This document shows positions 51,813 to 60,044 of a stretch of 64,000 nt of DNA, piece after piece. Each line of letters opens with the position of its first letter. The first letter of the stretch is position 1. The stretch is from contig NZ_CP063196.1 of NCBI RefSeq assembly GCF_003574835.2, positions 2,852,001 through 2,916,000 of the forward strand, given 5' to 3'. Position numbers and translations under genes: made by a program. The notes beneath the pieces are model-generated. The model was not told the origin of the DNA, did not search any database, and saw nothing but the letters and a program-made list of their open reading frames with translations. Source of the DNA: Thermobifida halotolerans. Its GTDB lineage: Bacteria > Actinomycetota > Actinomycetes > Streptosporangiales > Streptosporangiaceae.

Positions 51813-52382
51813 TCACCGGTCATTCCCGTCGCCCCGCGTCGGGGAGCCGTCCCAGCGCTGGTCGACCGGTGCGGGGGGTTCGTCGTCCATCTCGAAGTAG
51901 GCGGGCAGCCGCGCGTGTCCGGCCAGGTGCAGCACGCCCACCAGGCGGGAGGAGCGGGCGGTGTGGATGGCGGTGACCGTGTCGTTGTAGAAGCGGCGGG
52001 CGATGTGGACGCGCCTGGCGGCGGCGTGCGCCTCGGCGACCAGGTCGCCGCCCGACCCGGGGGGCGTCTCGGCGAGGACCGCACGCAGGACCTGGGAGAG
52101 GTTGCTCTCGGCGAGTTCGCGGTCGGCCCGTTCCTCGGCGCGGCGGGCCCGGGCCGCGGCGTCGGAGAGCAGCATGCCGGCGGCCGGTCCCAGTACTCCG
52201 GACACGGCCAGCTCACCCGCCACCGCGCCGCGCCGGGCCAGCGCCGCGTCGAGCGCGGCCTGCGCCGTCTCCAACCTGGTGTGCAGTCGGTCCAGTCGGG
52301 TGGCCCGCCAGGACAGGTAGAAGGAGACCGCCAGCAGTACCAGGAGGGTACTGACGACGGCGAGCACGTCGGCGACGTTCAC
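51813..52382 (-). CDS. LemA-like membrane protein
   Basis: A 189-residue protein with an N-terminal membrane helix (VLAVVSTLLVLLAVSFYL) and a helical body. The segment RRFYNDTVTAIHTARSSRLV and the later LPAYFEMDDEP resemble the C-terminal part of LemA proteins (YNDAV...FPxxxFE). The N-terminal LemA part is weaker. It starts with GTG overlapping the pimA stop (GTGA), so it belongs to the pgsA-patA-pimA transcript. Function unknown. Confidence 0.65.
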   Translation of the reverse strand: MNVADVLAVVSTLLVLLAVSFYLSWRATRLDRLHTRLETAQAALDAALARRGAVAGELAVSGVLGPAAGMLLSDAAARARRAEERADRELAESNLSQVLRAVLAETPPGSGGDLVAEAHAAARRVHIARRFYNDTVTAIHTARSSRLVGVLHLAGHARLPAYFEMDDEPPAPVDQRWDGSPTRGDGNDR

Positions 52383-53518
52383 CTGCCGGTCCCCACACCG
52401 ACCAGCCCGCCGGTTCCGGCGGGCAGCACCGTCTCGTACACGCGCACCACGTCGGTGGCCACCGCGGTCCAGTCGTAGGCGCGTACGGCCAGGCGTGCCG
52501 CGCGGGACAGTTCCGCGCGGCGTGCCGGGGCGTCCAGCAGCGCGTCGGCCCGTTCGGCCAGGGAGCGCGGGTCGGCGACGGCGAAGAGCTCCCCGGCCGC
52601 GCCGCCGCGCAGCACGTGCCTGAACGCGGGGATGTCGCTGGCCAGGACCGCCGCGCCCGCGGACATGGCCTCGGTCAGGACGATCCCGAAGCTCTCGCCG
52701 CCCACGTTGGGCGCGCAGAAGACGTCCACGGAACGGTAGACGCGGGCCTTGTCGGCGTCGCTGACCCGCCCCAGGGCGACCACCCGGTCCCGCAGTTCGG
52801 AGTCGACCCTGGCGCGGGCCTCCTCGGCGTCGCCGGGTCCGGCGAGCAGCAGGCGCAGGCCGGGGCGGCGGCGCCCCAGCTCGTTGAAGGCGTCCAGGAG
52901 CACGGGCAGTCCCTTGCGGGGTTCGTCCATGCGGCCGAGGAAACCGATCGCACCGCCCGGTCCGGGCCAGCCCGGCAGCGGGTCGGCGTCGGCGTAGCGG
53001 CGTGTCCACACCCCGTTGGGGACCAGCACGGCGTCCTTGCCGAGGTGCTCGACCAGGGTCTTGCGGGCCGCCTCGGAGACGGCGATACCGCCGTTGACCT
53101 TCTCCAGCGCGGTGTGCAGCATCGCCGCGGAGGCGGCCATGGCGCGCGAGCGCGGGTTGGAGGTGTGGAAGGTGGCCACGATGGGGCCGTCCGCCACCCA
53201 GCAGGCCAGCAGGGAGAGGCTGGGCGCGATCGGCTCGTGGACGTGCAGCACGTCGAAGGCGCCGTCGCGGATCCACCGGCGGACCCGGCTCGCGGCGCGC
53301 AGCCCGAAGCACAGGCGGGCCACCGAGCCGTTGTAGGGAACCGGGACGGCGCGCCCCGCGGACACGATGTGCGCGGGCAGCTCGGTGTCGGAGTCGCAGG
53401 GGGTCAACACCGACACCTCGTGGCCGAGTTCCATGAGGGCTTCGGCCAGATCACCGACGTGCTGCTGCACCCCTCCGGGGACGTCCCAGGTGTAGGGGCA
53501 GACCAGGCCGACTCTCAT
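52379..53518 (-). CDS. pimA: Phosphatidyl-myo-inositol mannosyltransferase PimA
   Basis: A 379-residue GT4 glycosyltransferase that adds the first mannose of PIMs from GDP-mannose at the inner membrane face. VGLVCPYTWDVPGGVQQHV begins the acceptor domain, HEPIAPSLSLL follows, and the donor domain has GFLGRMDEPRKGLPVLLDAF and ESFGIVLTEAMSAGAAVLAS with the catalytic Glu. The ATG at 53516-53518 has GGGGAGGGG 7 bases ahead; a GTG one codon earlier lies closer. Cotranscribed with patA and pgsA. Confidence 0.94.
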   Translation of the reverse strand: MRVGLVCPYTWDVPGGVQQHVGDLAEALMELGHEVSVLTPCDSDTELPAHIVSAGRAVPVPYNGSVARLCFGLRAASRVRRWIRDGAFDVLHVHEPIAPSLSLLACWVADGPIVATFHTSNPRSRAMAASAAMLHTALEKVNGGIAVSEAARKTLVEHLGKDAVLVPNGVWTRRYADADPLPGWPGPGGAIGFLGRMDEPRKGLPVLLDAFNELGRRRPGLRLLLAGPGDAEEARARVDSELRDRVVALGRVSDADKARVYRSVDVFCAPNVGGESFGIVLTEAMSAGAAVLASDIPAFRHVLRGGAAGELFAVADPRSLAERADALLDAPARRAELSRAARLAVRAYDWTAVATDVVRVYETVLPAGTGGLVGVGTGR

Positions 53519-53522
53519 CACC

Positions 53523-54443
53523 TCACCCCTCCCCAGGCCGGGCGGCGAGGTCGGCGGTGAACACGGGTTGCATCATGTGCCAGTCCTCGGGGTGTTGGGC
53601 GATCTCCTTCTCGAAGACGTGCGCCATCTCCTGGGTCATCGCGCGGATGCGCGCCGCGCGGTCGCCGTGGGAGGGGGGCGCGATCTCCTCGTGTACCCGG
53701 ATGCCCCAGCAGGAGCCGTCGAACCACAGGGACACGGGCATGAGTGCCGCGCCCGTGGTCAGCGCCAGTGCCGCGGGTCCGGCGGGCATCCGCGCGGGCT
53801 CGCCGAAGAAGACGACGTCCACTCCCTGGGCTGTGAGGTCGCGGTCGGCCAGCAGGCACACCAGTCCGCCGGAGCGGAGTCGGCGGGCGAGGGTGCCGAC
53901 CGTGTTGGCCGTGCCTCCGGTGAGTGGGAGGACCTCCATGCCCAGGTTCTCGCGGACCGCCGTGAACCGCCGGAAGAGGCCTTCGGGGCGCAGCCGTTCG
54001 GCGACCGTGGTCAGCGGGGTGCCGCGCAGGGTGATCCAGGCGCCCGCGTGGTCCCAGTTGCCCATGTGCGGCAGGGCGGCGACGACGCCGCGGCCCTGCC
54101 GCAGCCGCGCCTGGAGGTCCTCGATCCCGCTGCTGCGGGTGCGGTCGAGGATGTGGTGGGGGTCCATCGCGGGCAGGCGGAACAGCTCGTACCAGTACCG
54201 CAGGTAGGAGCGCATGCTCGCCCTGGACAGCGCGCGCAACTGCGCGGGGGTGGCGTCGGGGCCGAGGAGGCGGCGCAGGTTGGCCTCCAGTTGCCGCACC
54301 CCGCCCAGGCGGCGGCGCCAGGCGTGGTCGGCGATCCTGGTGAACGCCCACCTGCCGAGCCGTTCGGGCAGGTGCCTGACCAGGGCCCAGCCCAGTGAGT
54401 AGGCCGCGGTGACCGCGCTGTCCTTGGTGGCGGGGCGCATCAT
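53523..54443 (-). CDS. patA: Phosphatidylinositol mannoside acyltransferase
   Basis: A 306-residue LpxL/HtrB-like acyltransferase. It adds a fatty acid to the mannose of PIM1/PIM2. The His-x4-Asp motif is in LPHMGNWDHAGAW, and the downstream LADRDLTAQGVDVVFFGEPA fits the acyl-CoA site. It begins just 2 bases after the pgsA stop and its stop is 4 bases before pimA. Gene order supports the PIM role. Confidence 0.92.
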   Translation of the reverse strand: MMRPATKDSAVTAAYSLGWALVRHLPERLGRWAFTRIADHAWRRRLGGVRQLEANLRRLLGPDATPAQLRALSRASMRSYLRYWYELFRLPAMDPHHILDRTRSSGIEDLQARLRQGRGVVAALPHMGNWDHAGAWITLRGTPLTTVAERLRPEGLFRRFTAVRENLGMEVLPLTGGTANTVGTLARRLRSGGLVCLLADRDLTAQGVDVVFFGEPARMPAGPAALALTTGAALMPVSLWFDGSCWGIRVHEEIAPPSHGDRAARIRAMTQEMAHVFEKEIAQHPEDWHMMQPVFTADLAARPGEG

Positions 54444-54445
54444 GC

Positions 54446-55114
54446 TCAGGGGGTCTCGGTCTCCGTGGTGGTCCGGTCGGCTTCGGTGAGTCGGATGCGG
54501 GTCTCGACCAGCCGCTGCACGACGGTGACGGCGCTGAGGAGGGCCAGCAGCCACAGTCCGGCGGCCAGGACGTAGGGGACGCCGAGCCCGTGCAGGCCGA
54601 CGGCCACCAGCACGAGGATGAGGCGTTCGGTGCGTTCGGCGACGCCGACGTCGCAGTTGGCGCCGAGGGATTCGGCGCGCGCCTTGATGTAGGACACCCC
54701 GAATCCGCTGATCAGGCAGAACAGGGTGAGCCAGGCGAGGGTCTCGTCGCGTCCGCCGCCGATGAGCCACACCAGCAGTCCCGCGAAGATGGCCGCGTCG
54801 GAGAGCCGGTCCAGGGTGGAGTCGAGGAACGCCCCCCAGGCGCTGCTGCCTGCGGAGGCTCGGGCGACCGCGCCGTCGAGCATGTCGAACAGCGCGAAGA
54901 ACGTGATGACGATGGTGCCGATGTAGAGGTGGCCCAAGGGGTAGAAGACCAGCGAGCTGACGACGACACCGGCCGTTCCCACGAGTGTGACCGTGTTCGG
55001 GGTGACGCCGAGACGCACGAGGCCGCGGCCGACGGGGGTGAGCAGTCGGGCGGTGGCGGGACGCAGGATTCTCAGCATGATCTCTTCATCGTCGTAGAGT
55101 CGGGGTCCGGTCAT
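54446..55114 (-). CDS. pgsA: Phosphatidylinositol (phosphate) synthase
   Basis: A 222-residue CDP-alcohol phosphatidyltransferase with about six membrane helices. The signature DG-x2-AR-x8-G-x3-D-x3-D reads DGAVAR, then GAFLDSTLD. In actinomycetes the enzyme next to patA and pimA makes phosphatidylinositol phosphate from CDP-diacylglycerol and inositol phosphate. The start is uncertain: ATG at 55114, or at 55078 (MLRILRPATARLLTPVG), which fits mycobacterial homologues better. It lies 30 bases after the DUF393 gene. Confidence 0.92.
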   Translation of the reverse strand: MTGPRLYDDEEIMLRILRPATARLLTPVGRGLVRLGVTPNTVTLVGTAGVVVSSLVFYPLGHLYIGTIVITFFALFDMLDGAVARASAGSSAWGAFLDSTLDRLSDAAIFAGLLVWLIGGGRDETLAWLTLFCLISGFGVSYIKARAESLGANCDVGVAERTERLILVLVAVGLHGLGVPYVLAAGLWLLALLSAVTVVQRLVETRIRLTEADRTTTETETP

Positions 55115-55144
55115 CGGAACTGCTTCGCCTGGACTCGGGGAAAC

Positions 55145-55519
55145 TCACTCTCCGGTCGTCCAACGTGTGGGGGCGCCCGGGAGTCGGTGGCGGTTGCGGG
55201 CGACCCAGCGGTAGAGGGCCGCTCCCGCGTCGCGGATCACCGGCCGGCGCAGCAGCGAGCCGAGTGGCCGCCAGTACGGGTGCGCGCTGTTGAGCAGGAG
55301 CACCGCGGCGACGTCCACGCCGCCCCAGACGCGGCGTCCGTCGGGGTGCAGCAGCAGCACCTCCTCGCGGGCGCGTCGGCGCAGCGGCTCGTCGAGGTCG
55401 AGGTCCTGCCAGGCCGCGGTCTCCACGCCGACGCCGTCGGTGACGCGGCGTTCGACGGCCCGCACCCAGGAGACGCAGAAGCCGCAGTCTCCGTCGTAGA
55501 CGAGGAGCGGGGCGTTCAC
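55145..55519 (-). CDS. DUF393 thiol-oxidoreductase-like protein
   Basis: A 124-residue DUF393 protein. The N-terminal VYDGDCGFCVSWVRAVERR carries the DxDCxxC-type motif of this thioredoxin-fold-like family. GVDVAAVLLL and LYRWVARNRHRL match the C-terminal half. Predicted to be a thiol-disulfide protein; the substrate is unknown. The GTG at 55517-55519 overlaps the HIT gene stop (GTGA). Confidence 0.82.
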   Translation of the reverse strand: MNAPLLVYDGDCGFCVSWVRAVERRVTDGVGVETAAWQDLDLDEPLRRRAREEVLLLHPDGRRVWGGVDVAAVLLLNSAHPYWRPLGSLLRRPVIRDAGAALYRWVARNRHRLPGAPTRWTTGE

Positions 55520-56073
55520 GGCTGCGGCCAGTGTTCGACGAGCAGTTCCCGGGTCTGTCCGAGCATCTGCGGCAGCACCTTGGTCTGGCCCACGACCGGC
55601 ATGAAGTTGGTGTCGCCGCCCCATCGGGGGACGACGTGCTGGTGCAGGTGGGCGGCGATTCCCGCGCCCGCGGCGGAGCCCAGGTTCATGCCGACGTTGA
55701 AGCCCTGGGGTCCGTAGGCGGAGCGCAGCGCGGTGATGCCCGCCCGGGTGAGCGCGGCGATCTCGGCTGTCTCGTCCTCGTCGAGTCCGGTGTAGTCGGC
55801 GACATGCCGGTAGGGGCAGACCATGAGGTGTCCGCTGTTGTAGGGGTAGAGGTTGAGCAGTGCGAAGGCGGTCTTGCCGCGGGCCAGCACGAGTCCTTCC
55901 TCGTCGGGCAGTGCGGGGGCGCGGCAGAACGGGCAGCCGTCGCCCGACTCCGACCCGCTCGGTTTGTTCTCGCCCCTGATGTAGGCCATGCGGTGCGGGG
56001 TCCACAACCGCTGGAAACCGTCGGGACCGCGTGTCTCCCGGCTCGCACCGCCTTCCGGTGTTTCGCGCTGCAT
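55516..56073 (-). CDS. HIT-domain protein (Ap4A phosphorylase-like)
   Basis: A 185-residue HIT hydrolase/phosphorylase. LQRLWTPHRMAYI-like sequence, then GLVLARGKTAFALLNLYPYN, and the histidine triad HLHQHVVPRW. It resembles mycobacterial Rv2613c, an Ap4A phosphorylase encoded in the same position beside pgsA. GCPFCRAPALP contributes the N-terminal Cys pair of the family. The ATG at 56071-56073 has AAAGG ahead. First gene of the PIM operon. Confidence 0.88.
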   Translation of the reverse strand: MQRETPEGGASRETRGPDGFQRLWTPHRMAYIRGENKPSGSESGDGCPFCRAPALPDEEGLVLARGKTAFALLNLYPYNSGHLMVCPYRHVADYTGLDEDETAEIAALTRAGITALRSAYGPQGFNVGMNLGSAAGAGIAAHLHQHVVPRWGGDTNFMPVVGQTKVLPQMLGQTRELLVEHWPQP

Positions 56074-56116
56074 AGTCACCGACCGCCTTTCTCGTCCTTG
56101 CAACGCAAGCATAGAA

Positions 56117-56150
56117 CCGGGCCGCCCCGAGAGTGGTCGGGGCGGCCCGG
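56117..56150 (-). terminator. Terminator after terC-family gene
   Basis: A perfect 14-base stem (56117-56130 with 56137-56150) with a GAGTGG loop, starting 20 bases after the stop at 56170. Confidence 0.65.
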
Positions 56151-56169
56151 CACGGCCCGGAATCGGGGG

Positions 56170-57000
56170 TCAGACGGCGGTGGGGTCGGTCCTGGGGGTG
56201 TCGGTCCCGGGAGTGCCGTCCTCGGTGGCGTCGGCGTCCTCGGTGTAGCGGCTGTGCAGCTTGACCGGGGTGCTGGTCTCCGTCTCGGGCTTCTTCCTGC
56301 GGCGCCGGGTGGCCAGGAGGTTGAGGACCTCGACGAAGACCGAGAAGCCCATGGCCGCGTAGATGAAGCCCTTCTCGATGTGGAAGTGGAAGCCCTCGGC
56401 CACCAGGCTCATGCCGATGAGCAGCAGGAAGGCCAGGGCGAGCATCTTGACGGTGGGGTGGTTGTTGACGAACTCCGACAGCGGGTTGGCCAGGAAGAGC
56501 ATGACGATGACGGCGATGACGACGGCGGCGACCATCACCCAGATGCCGCCGCCCGCGGGGTCGATCATGCCCACCGCGGTGATCACCGAGTCGAGGGAGA
56601 AGACGATGTCGAGGGCGACGATCTGGGCCACCACGGCGCCGAACACCGCGGCTCCCTTGGAGCTCTTGTGGCCGTGGTCGCCTTCGAGGCTCTCGTGGAT
56701 CTCGTAGGTGCCCTTGGCCAGCAGGAAGAACCCACCGGCGAGCAGGATGAGGGACTGGCCGGAGAACTCCAGCGAGCCGATCGAGAAGAGCGGATGGGTG
56801 AGCTGGATGATCCAGCTGATGGAGGCCAGCAGCAGCAGGCGGGTGACCAGTGCCAGGCCGATGCCCACCTTGCGGGCCTTGCCGCGCTGGTGTTCGGGCA
56901 GCTTGTTGGACAGGATCGAGATGAAGACGAGGTTGTCGATCCCGAGCACGATCTCCAACAGCGTCAGCGTCAGAAATCCGATGATGAGGTCAGCGGCCAT
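56170..57000 (-). CDS. TerC-family integral membrane protein
   Basis: A 276-residue protein with seven or more membrane helices. LLEIVLGIDNLVFISILSNK with its intramembrane Asp and Glu, and VALDIVFSLDSVITAVGM are the two TerC signature blocks. Members export Mn(II) or other metals, or mature metalloproteins at translocons. The cytosolic C-terminus (PETETSTPVKLHSRYTEDAD) is acidic and probably disordered. No Mn riboswitch was recognised in the 108-base spacer before it, though AT-rich sequence there on the minus strand (TTTTATAC) may be its promoter. Confidence 0.9.
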   Translation of the reverse strand: MAADLIIGFLTLTLLEIVLGIDNLVFISILSNKLPEHQRGKARKVGIGLALVTRLLLLASISWIIQLTHPLFSIGSLEFSGQSLILLAGGFFLLAKGTYEIHESLEGDHGHKSSKGAAVFGAVVAQIVALDIVFSLDSVITAVGMIDPAGGGIWVMVAAVVIAVIVMLFLANPLSEFVNNHPTVKMLALAFLLLIGMSLVAEGFHFHIEKGFIYAAMGFSVFVEVLNLLATRRRRKKPETETSTPVKLHSRYTEDADATEDGTPGTDTPRTDPTAV

Positions 57001-57108
57001 GGATTCTCGCGGCTCCGGGACTAGGGGCGGGGCGGGACAGGGGCAGAAGCGGAAGGACTCTAGAGCAGAGAAAATAAGCTTCGTATAAAAGACACCGGCC
57101 CGGGGGGC

Positions 57109-58824
57109 TCAGTCCAGCTCCAACAGGGTGCGCAGGTGCCGGGGCGACGGCGACCCGTGGGCGAGCATCGCGTCGTGCAGGGCGCGCCGGCCGGCGTGCG
57201 GACGCGCCGCCGCCAGGTCCCGGGCGATGTCGCTGACCTCGCGGTACCCCACGTAGTAGGTGGCCAGTTGGGCGCTGGTGAGCTGGACGCGCCGCCACTT
57301 GCCCGCGGCTTCGCCCTCCTCCTGGTGACCGCGTTCGGTGAGCAACGCCATAACGCCCGACTCGTCGAGGTCGCCGGTGTGGAACCGTACGTCCACGATC
57401 GCGTTGAGGACCGTGCGCAGCCGCATCTTCAACTGGGCCAGGCGCAGCGCCAGGTCGTCCGCTCCGCCGTCGCCGGTCCAGCCCGCGCGGGCCAGGGCCT
57501 CCTCGGCGTAGACGGCCCAGCCCTCGATCAGGGAACCGCTGCGCAGCACGGAGCGCACCCTGGTGGGGCCGGTGTGGCGGGCGGCGTGGGCCAGTTGGAG
57601 CGCGTGTCCGGGAACCGCCTCGTGAACCATCAGGTTGCGCAGCGCGAACATGTGGTACTCGCGGTGGAAGGACTCCCGGCGCCGGCGCGGCCAGTCGGCG
57701 GGCGGCGGGGCGACGGCGACCAGGGTGGGCTCGTCGGCGGGCGGGGCGAGCGGTCCGGGCGGGTCGCAGTAGGCGACGGCGACGCCGCGGCGGACCTCGG
57801 GCATGTCGACGACGCGCACCGGGTGGTCGGGGAGGCTGACCAGGTCGAGGGCGGCGGTGCGGGCGGTCAGGTGGGAGAGGGCCTCCTCGCACAGCGGCCG
57901 GACGGTGCCGGGTGGGCACGCCCCCTCGTCGGCGAGCCGGTCGAGCACCTCGCGGACCTGGCCGGGGCGGCGGGGACGGCCCTCGTACTCGGCGGCGACC
58001 TCGGCGATCTCCTCCTCGGTGGCGATCAGGTCGCTTTCGGCACGGGTGAGCAGGGTCTGCGGCCCCAGCTCGGAGTCGAGGGTGTACCACAGCTGCGCGG
58101 CGTAGTCCCGCTCCCCCAGGCGCGGATCGGCGACGGCCGTGTCCAGGCGGGACTCCAGCCAGGCGGCGTGGTCGGTGAGCGCCCGGCGCGCGGTGTCGCG
58201 GAGCGCGTCGAGGCCGGGGCGGCGGCCGGTGTCGGCGGCGAGCAGCCGGTCGACGTCCGCGCCCAGCATCGCGGCGGCGCTCCGGGCCCGGCCGATGGCG
58301 GTCTCGGCGTGCACGCGGGGTGTTCCGGGGCCGTCCGCCAGGAGTGCGCGCGCCTGGTCGAGCAGGCGCGGCACGGCCGAGCAGTAGGTGGCGAGCGCGG
58401 TGAGGCGCTCCTCTCGGGTGAGGGGGCCGCGGTGCAGGATCGCGTACAGCGCGTCGCCGGGGAGGGTGTGCAGCGGGTCCCAGGTGTGCGGGCGCAGTTC
58501 GGTGGTGCGCCACAGGTCCGCGCCGAGCCTGGTGCGCAGTGTCTCCAGGTCGACGCGGTCGGCGGCGGGCAGCAGCGTGTCGTCGATGTCGTCGAGGGCG
58601 CGCAGCCCGTCTGCGAGGACGTCGGCGCGGTGGTGCCAGGCTTCGGGCGAGCGTTCGGCGAGCTGTCCGGCATGGCGGGTGTCGCCGAGTTGGAGGGCCC
58701 ATTCGGGCTGGTCGGCGAGCAGCCGGTCGAGGATCTTCTCGGCGGTGGCGCGGAACCGGTCGGTCATGGCGTTGACGCCGGGGTCGGGCTGCTGGGGTTC
58801 GGCTGGCGGAGTCATCACCTCCAT
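57109..58824 (-). CDS. DUF885 metallopeptidase-like protein
   Basis: A 571-residue member of DUF885, relatives of M32/M3-like zinc peptidases. HEAVPGHALQ (about residue 400) supplies the HExxPGH metal site, and GSLIEGWAVYAEEALA supplies the third ligand. VRFHTGDL and QLATYYVGYREV are conserved at the C-terminus. No signal peptide, so cytosolic. The start is uncertain: ATG 58824 or 58815, with GGAGG close to the second. Length is normal. Confidence 0.86.
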   Translation of the reverse strand: MEVMTPPAEPQQPDPGVNAMTDRFRATAEKILDRLLADQPEWALQLGDTRHAGQLAERSPEAWHHRADVLADGLRALDDIDDTLLPAADRVDLETLRTRLGADLWRTTELRPHTWDPLHTLPGDALYAILHRGPLTREERLTALATYCSAVPRLLDQARALLADGPGTPRVHAETAIGRARSAAAMLGADVDRLLAADTGRRPGLDALRDTARRALTDHAAWLESRLDTAVADPRLGERDYAAQLWYTLDSELGPQTLLTRAESDLIATEEEIAEVAAEYEGRPRRPGQVREVLDRLADEGACPPGTVRPLCEEALSHLTARTAALDLVSLPDHPVRVVDMPEVRRGVAVAYCDPPGPLAPPADEPTLVAVAPPPADWPRRRRESFHREYHMFALRNLMVHEAVPGHALQLAHAARHTGPTRVRSVLRSGSLIEGWAVYAEEALARAGWTGDGGADDLALRLAQLKMRLRTVLNAIVDVRFHTGDLDESGVMALLTERGHQEEGEAAGKWRRVQLTSAQLATYYVGYREVSDIARDLAAARPHAGRRALHDAMLAHGSPSPRHLRTLLELD

Positions 58825-58867
58825 CCTGCCAGCGCCCCGCCCCGACGGACGGGTATCCGCGCAGGGT

Positions 58868-59100
58868 GTCAGCCGTCGGCGGGGAACGCGGCGGTGTCGG
58901 GGGTCAGGTCGAGGGGATCGGGAAGGGTGGTCGTCTCCCCCGGTCCCACCCGGGCGCAGCGCTGGTCGACCCGGGAGGCGGGCTGCCCGCGAACAGCGCC
59001 GCGGTCTCCTCAGCGGGTCGGCGAGCAGGCAGGCGGGCACCCCGGAGGCCGCGTACCCGCGCACCTTGCGGGCCCGGTCGGTTCCGCTTCCGCCTCCGCC
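58868..59100 (-). pseudogene. Frameshifted remnant of a Uma2-family gene
   Basis: Three frames hold consecutive pieces of a Uma2 (DUF820) nuclease-fold C-terminus. First GTDRARKVRGYAASGVPACL and then LADP; then, shifted, EETAALFAGSPPPGS; then, shifted again, GETTTLPDPLDLTPDTAAFP and a stop at 58868. In intact Uma2 proteins these blocks run in one frame. The N-terminal half is absent: the thioesterase gene ends at 59122. It is a degraded copy lying between two intact genes. Confidence 0.7.
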
Positions 59101-59121
59101 GTGTCACCGATCGCCGTGCCC

Positions 59122-59889
59122 TCACCCCCGCTCGGCGGGGACGATGACGCGGCGGGTCTGGCGGCACAGGCCCAGCAGCTCTCCCGACGCGGACCAGATC
59201 GTGCTGTCGTCGACCGCCCAGCCGTCACCGGCGTGGCGGGTGTGGATGCGCCCCAGCGCCCACCCCTCGACGGGGCCGCCGTCCAGGTGGGGGGTGAGCT
59301 GGACGTTCATCTGCACGGTGGGGATGGGGACCGGGTCGCGCAGCACCGCGTACAGGGCGGGCGCGAACGCGTCCAGCAGGAGGGTGACCGTGGCGGGGGT
59401 CAGGGGGCGTCCGTCGTGCAGGCGCACCCAGGCGACCAGGTCGGCGCTGTCGCCACCGGCGAAGGGGCGGGCGGCGCTGATCGGGCGGAACTCCAGGTGC
59501 TGGGCGAAGGGCACCAGTTCGACGGGGAAGCCCAGTGTTTCGAGACCGTCGGGCGGGGGCGCGGCGGGGGCCGGGAGGTCGGTGTAGGCGGGCCCGGTCC
59601 GGTTGACGCCGAGGACGGCCTGTGCGGTGGCGACGGCGTCGTCGCCCTGGACGGCCAGCAGGTCGGCGAAGACGGTGGTGCGGCCCGCCGGACGCACGGT
59701 GGTCTCCAGCGCGATGGGGCGTTCGTCCGCGGCGGCGAGGAAGCCGACGGAGAGGCCGCGGAGCCGCCGGCCGGGGTGGTCGGCGTGCAGCCGGTCGACC
59801 ATGAGGGAGGCGAGCAGGCCGCCGTGGACGCCGCTCCACGACCACCAGGAGCGGTCGATGGTCAGCGTGTCGTCGGGGGTCACCGTCAT
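59122..59889 (-). CDS. Acyl-CoA thioesterase family protein (double hotdog)
   Basis: A 255-residue thioesterase-family protein with two hotdog folds, similar to 4HBT_3/TesB-like proteins. SWWSWSGVHGGLLASLMVDR carries the N-terminal pattern with the HGG turn. VGFLAAADERPIALETTVRP and the C-terminal STIWSASGELLGLCRQTRRV follow the second domain of TesB. The ATG at 59887-59889 has AGGAG upstream. Two imperfect GTTGG/CCAAC palindromes precede it. Its acyl substrate is unknown. Confidence 0.8.
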   Translation of the reverse strand: MTVTPDDTLTIDRSWWSWSGVHGGLLASLMVDRLHADHPGRRLRGLSVGFLAAADERPIALETTVRPAGRTTVFADLLAVQGDDAVATAQAVLGVNRTGPAYTDLPAPAAPPPDGLETLGFPVELVPFAQHLEFRPISAARPFAGGDSADLVAWVRLHDGRPLTPATVTLLLDAFAPALYAVLRDPVPIPTVQMNVQLTPHLDGGPVEGWALGRIHTRHAGDGWAVDDSTIWSASGELLGLCRQTRRVIVPAERG

Positions 59890-59923
59890 GGGTGTCTCCT
59901 GGGGATCGCGCACGGACAGGTGC

Positions 59924-59985
59924 GTTGGAAAAACCAACCAACTGGACGGCGCGAGCGTAGCAGCCGGTGAGTTGGAGAAACAAAC
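59924..59985. promoter_or_regulatory. Two operator-like palindromes upstream of the thioesterase gene
   Basis: GTTGGAAAAACCAAC (59924-59938) is a 5-5-5 palindrome, and GTTGGAGAAACAAAC (59971-59985) is a degenerate copy starting 47 bases away. They lie in otherwise GC-rich DNA 35-97 bases before the start, consistent with binding of a TetR- or MarR-type repressor. No such gene is adjacent. Confidence 0.45.
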
Positions 59986-60004
59986 CCACCCCCGGAAACA
60001 CGAC

Positions 60005-60031
60005 GGGCCGGAGGCGTTCCGCCTCCGGCCC
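60005..60031 (-). terminator. thrS terminator
   Basis: A perfect 11-base stem (60005-60015 with 60021-60031) with a GTTCC loop, beginning 14 bases past the thrS stop. Confidence 0.65.
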
Positions 60032-60044
60032 GGCCGCGCCCCGG

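Noticed and set aside
57001-57108. yybP-ykoY (Mn) riboswitch before the terC-family gene
   Set aside because: Such switches often precede terC genes, but the spacer is only 108 bases and no matching conserved loops were seen.
57136-59970. 944-codon open frame opposite the DUF885 and thioesterase genes
   Set aside because: It spans two real genes and a pseudogene on the other strand and shows only GC-driven composition.
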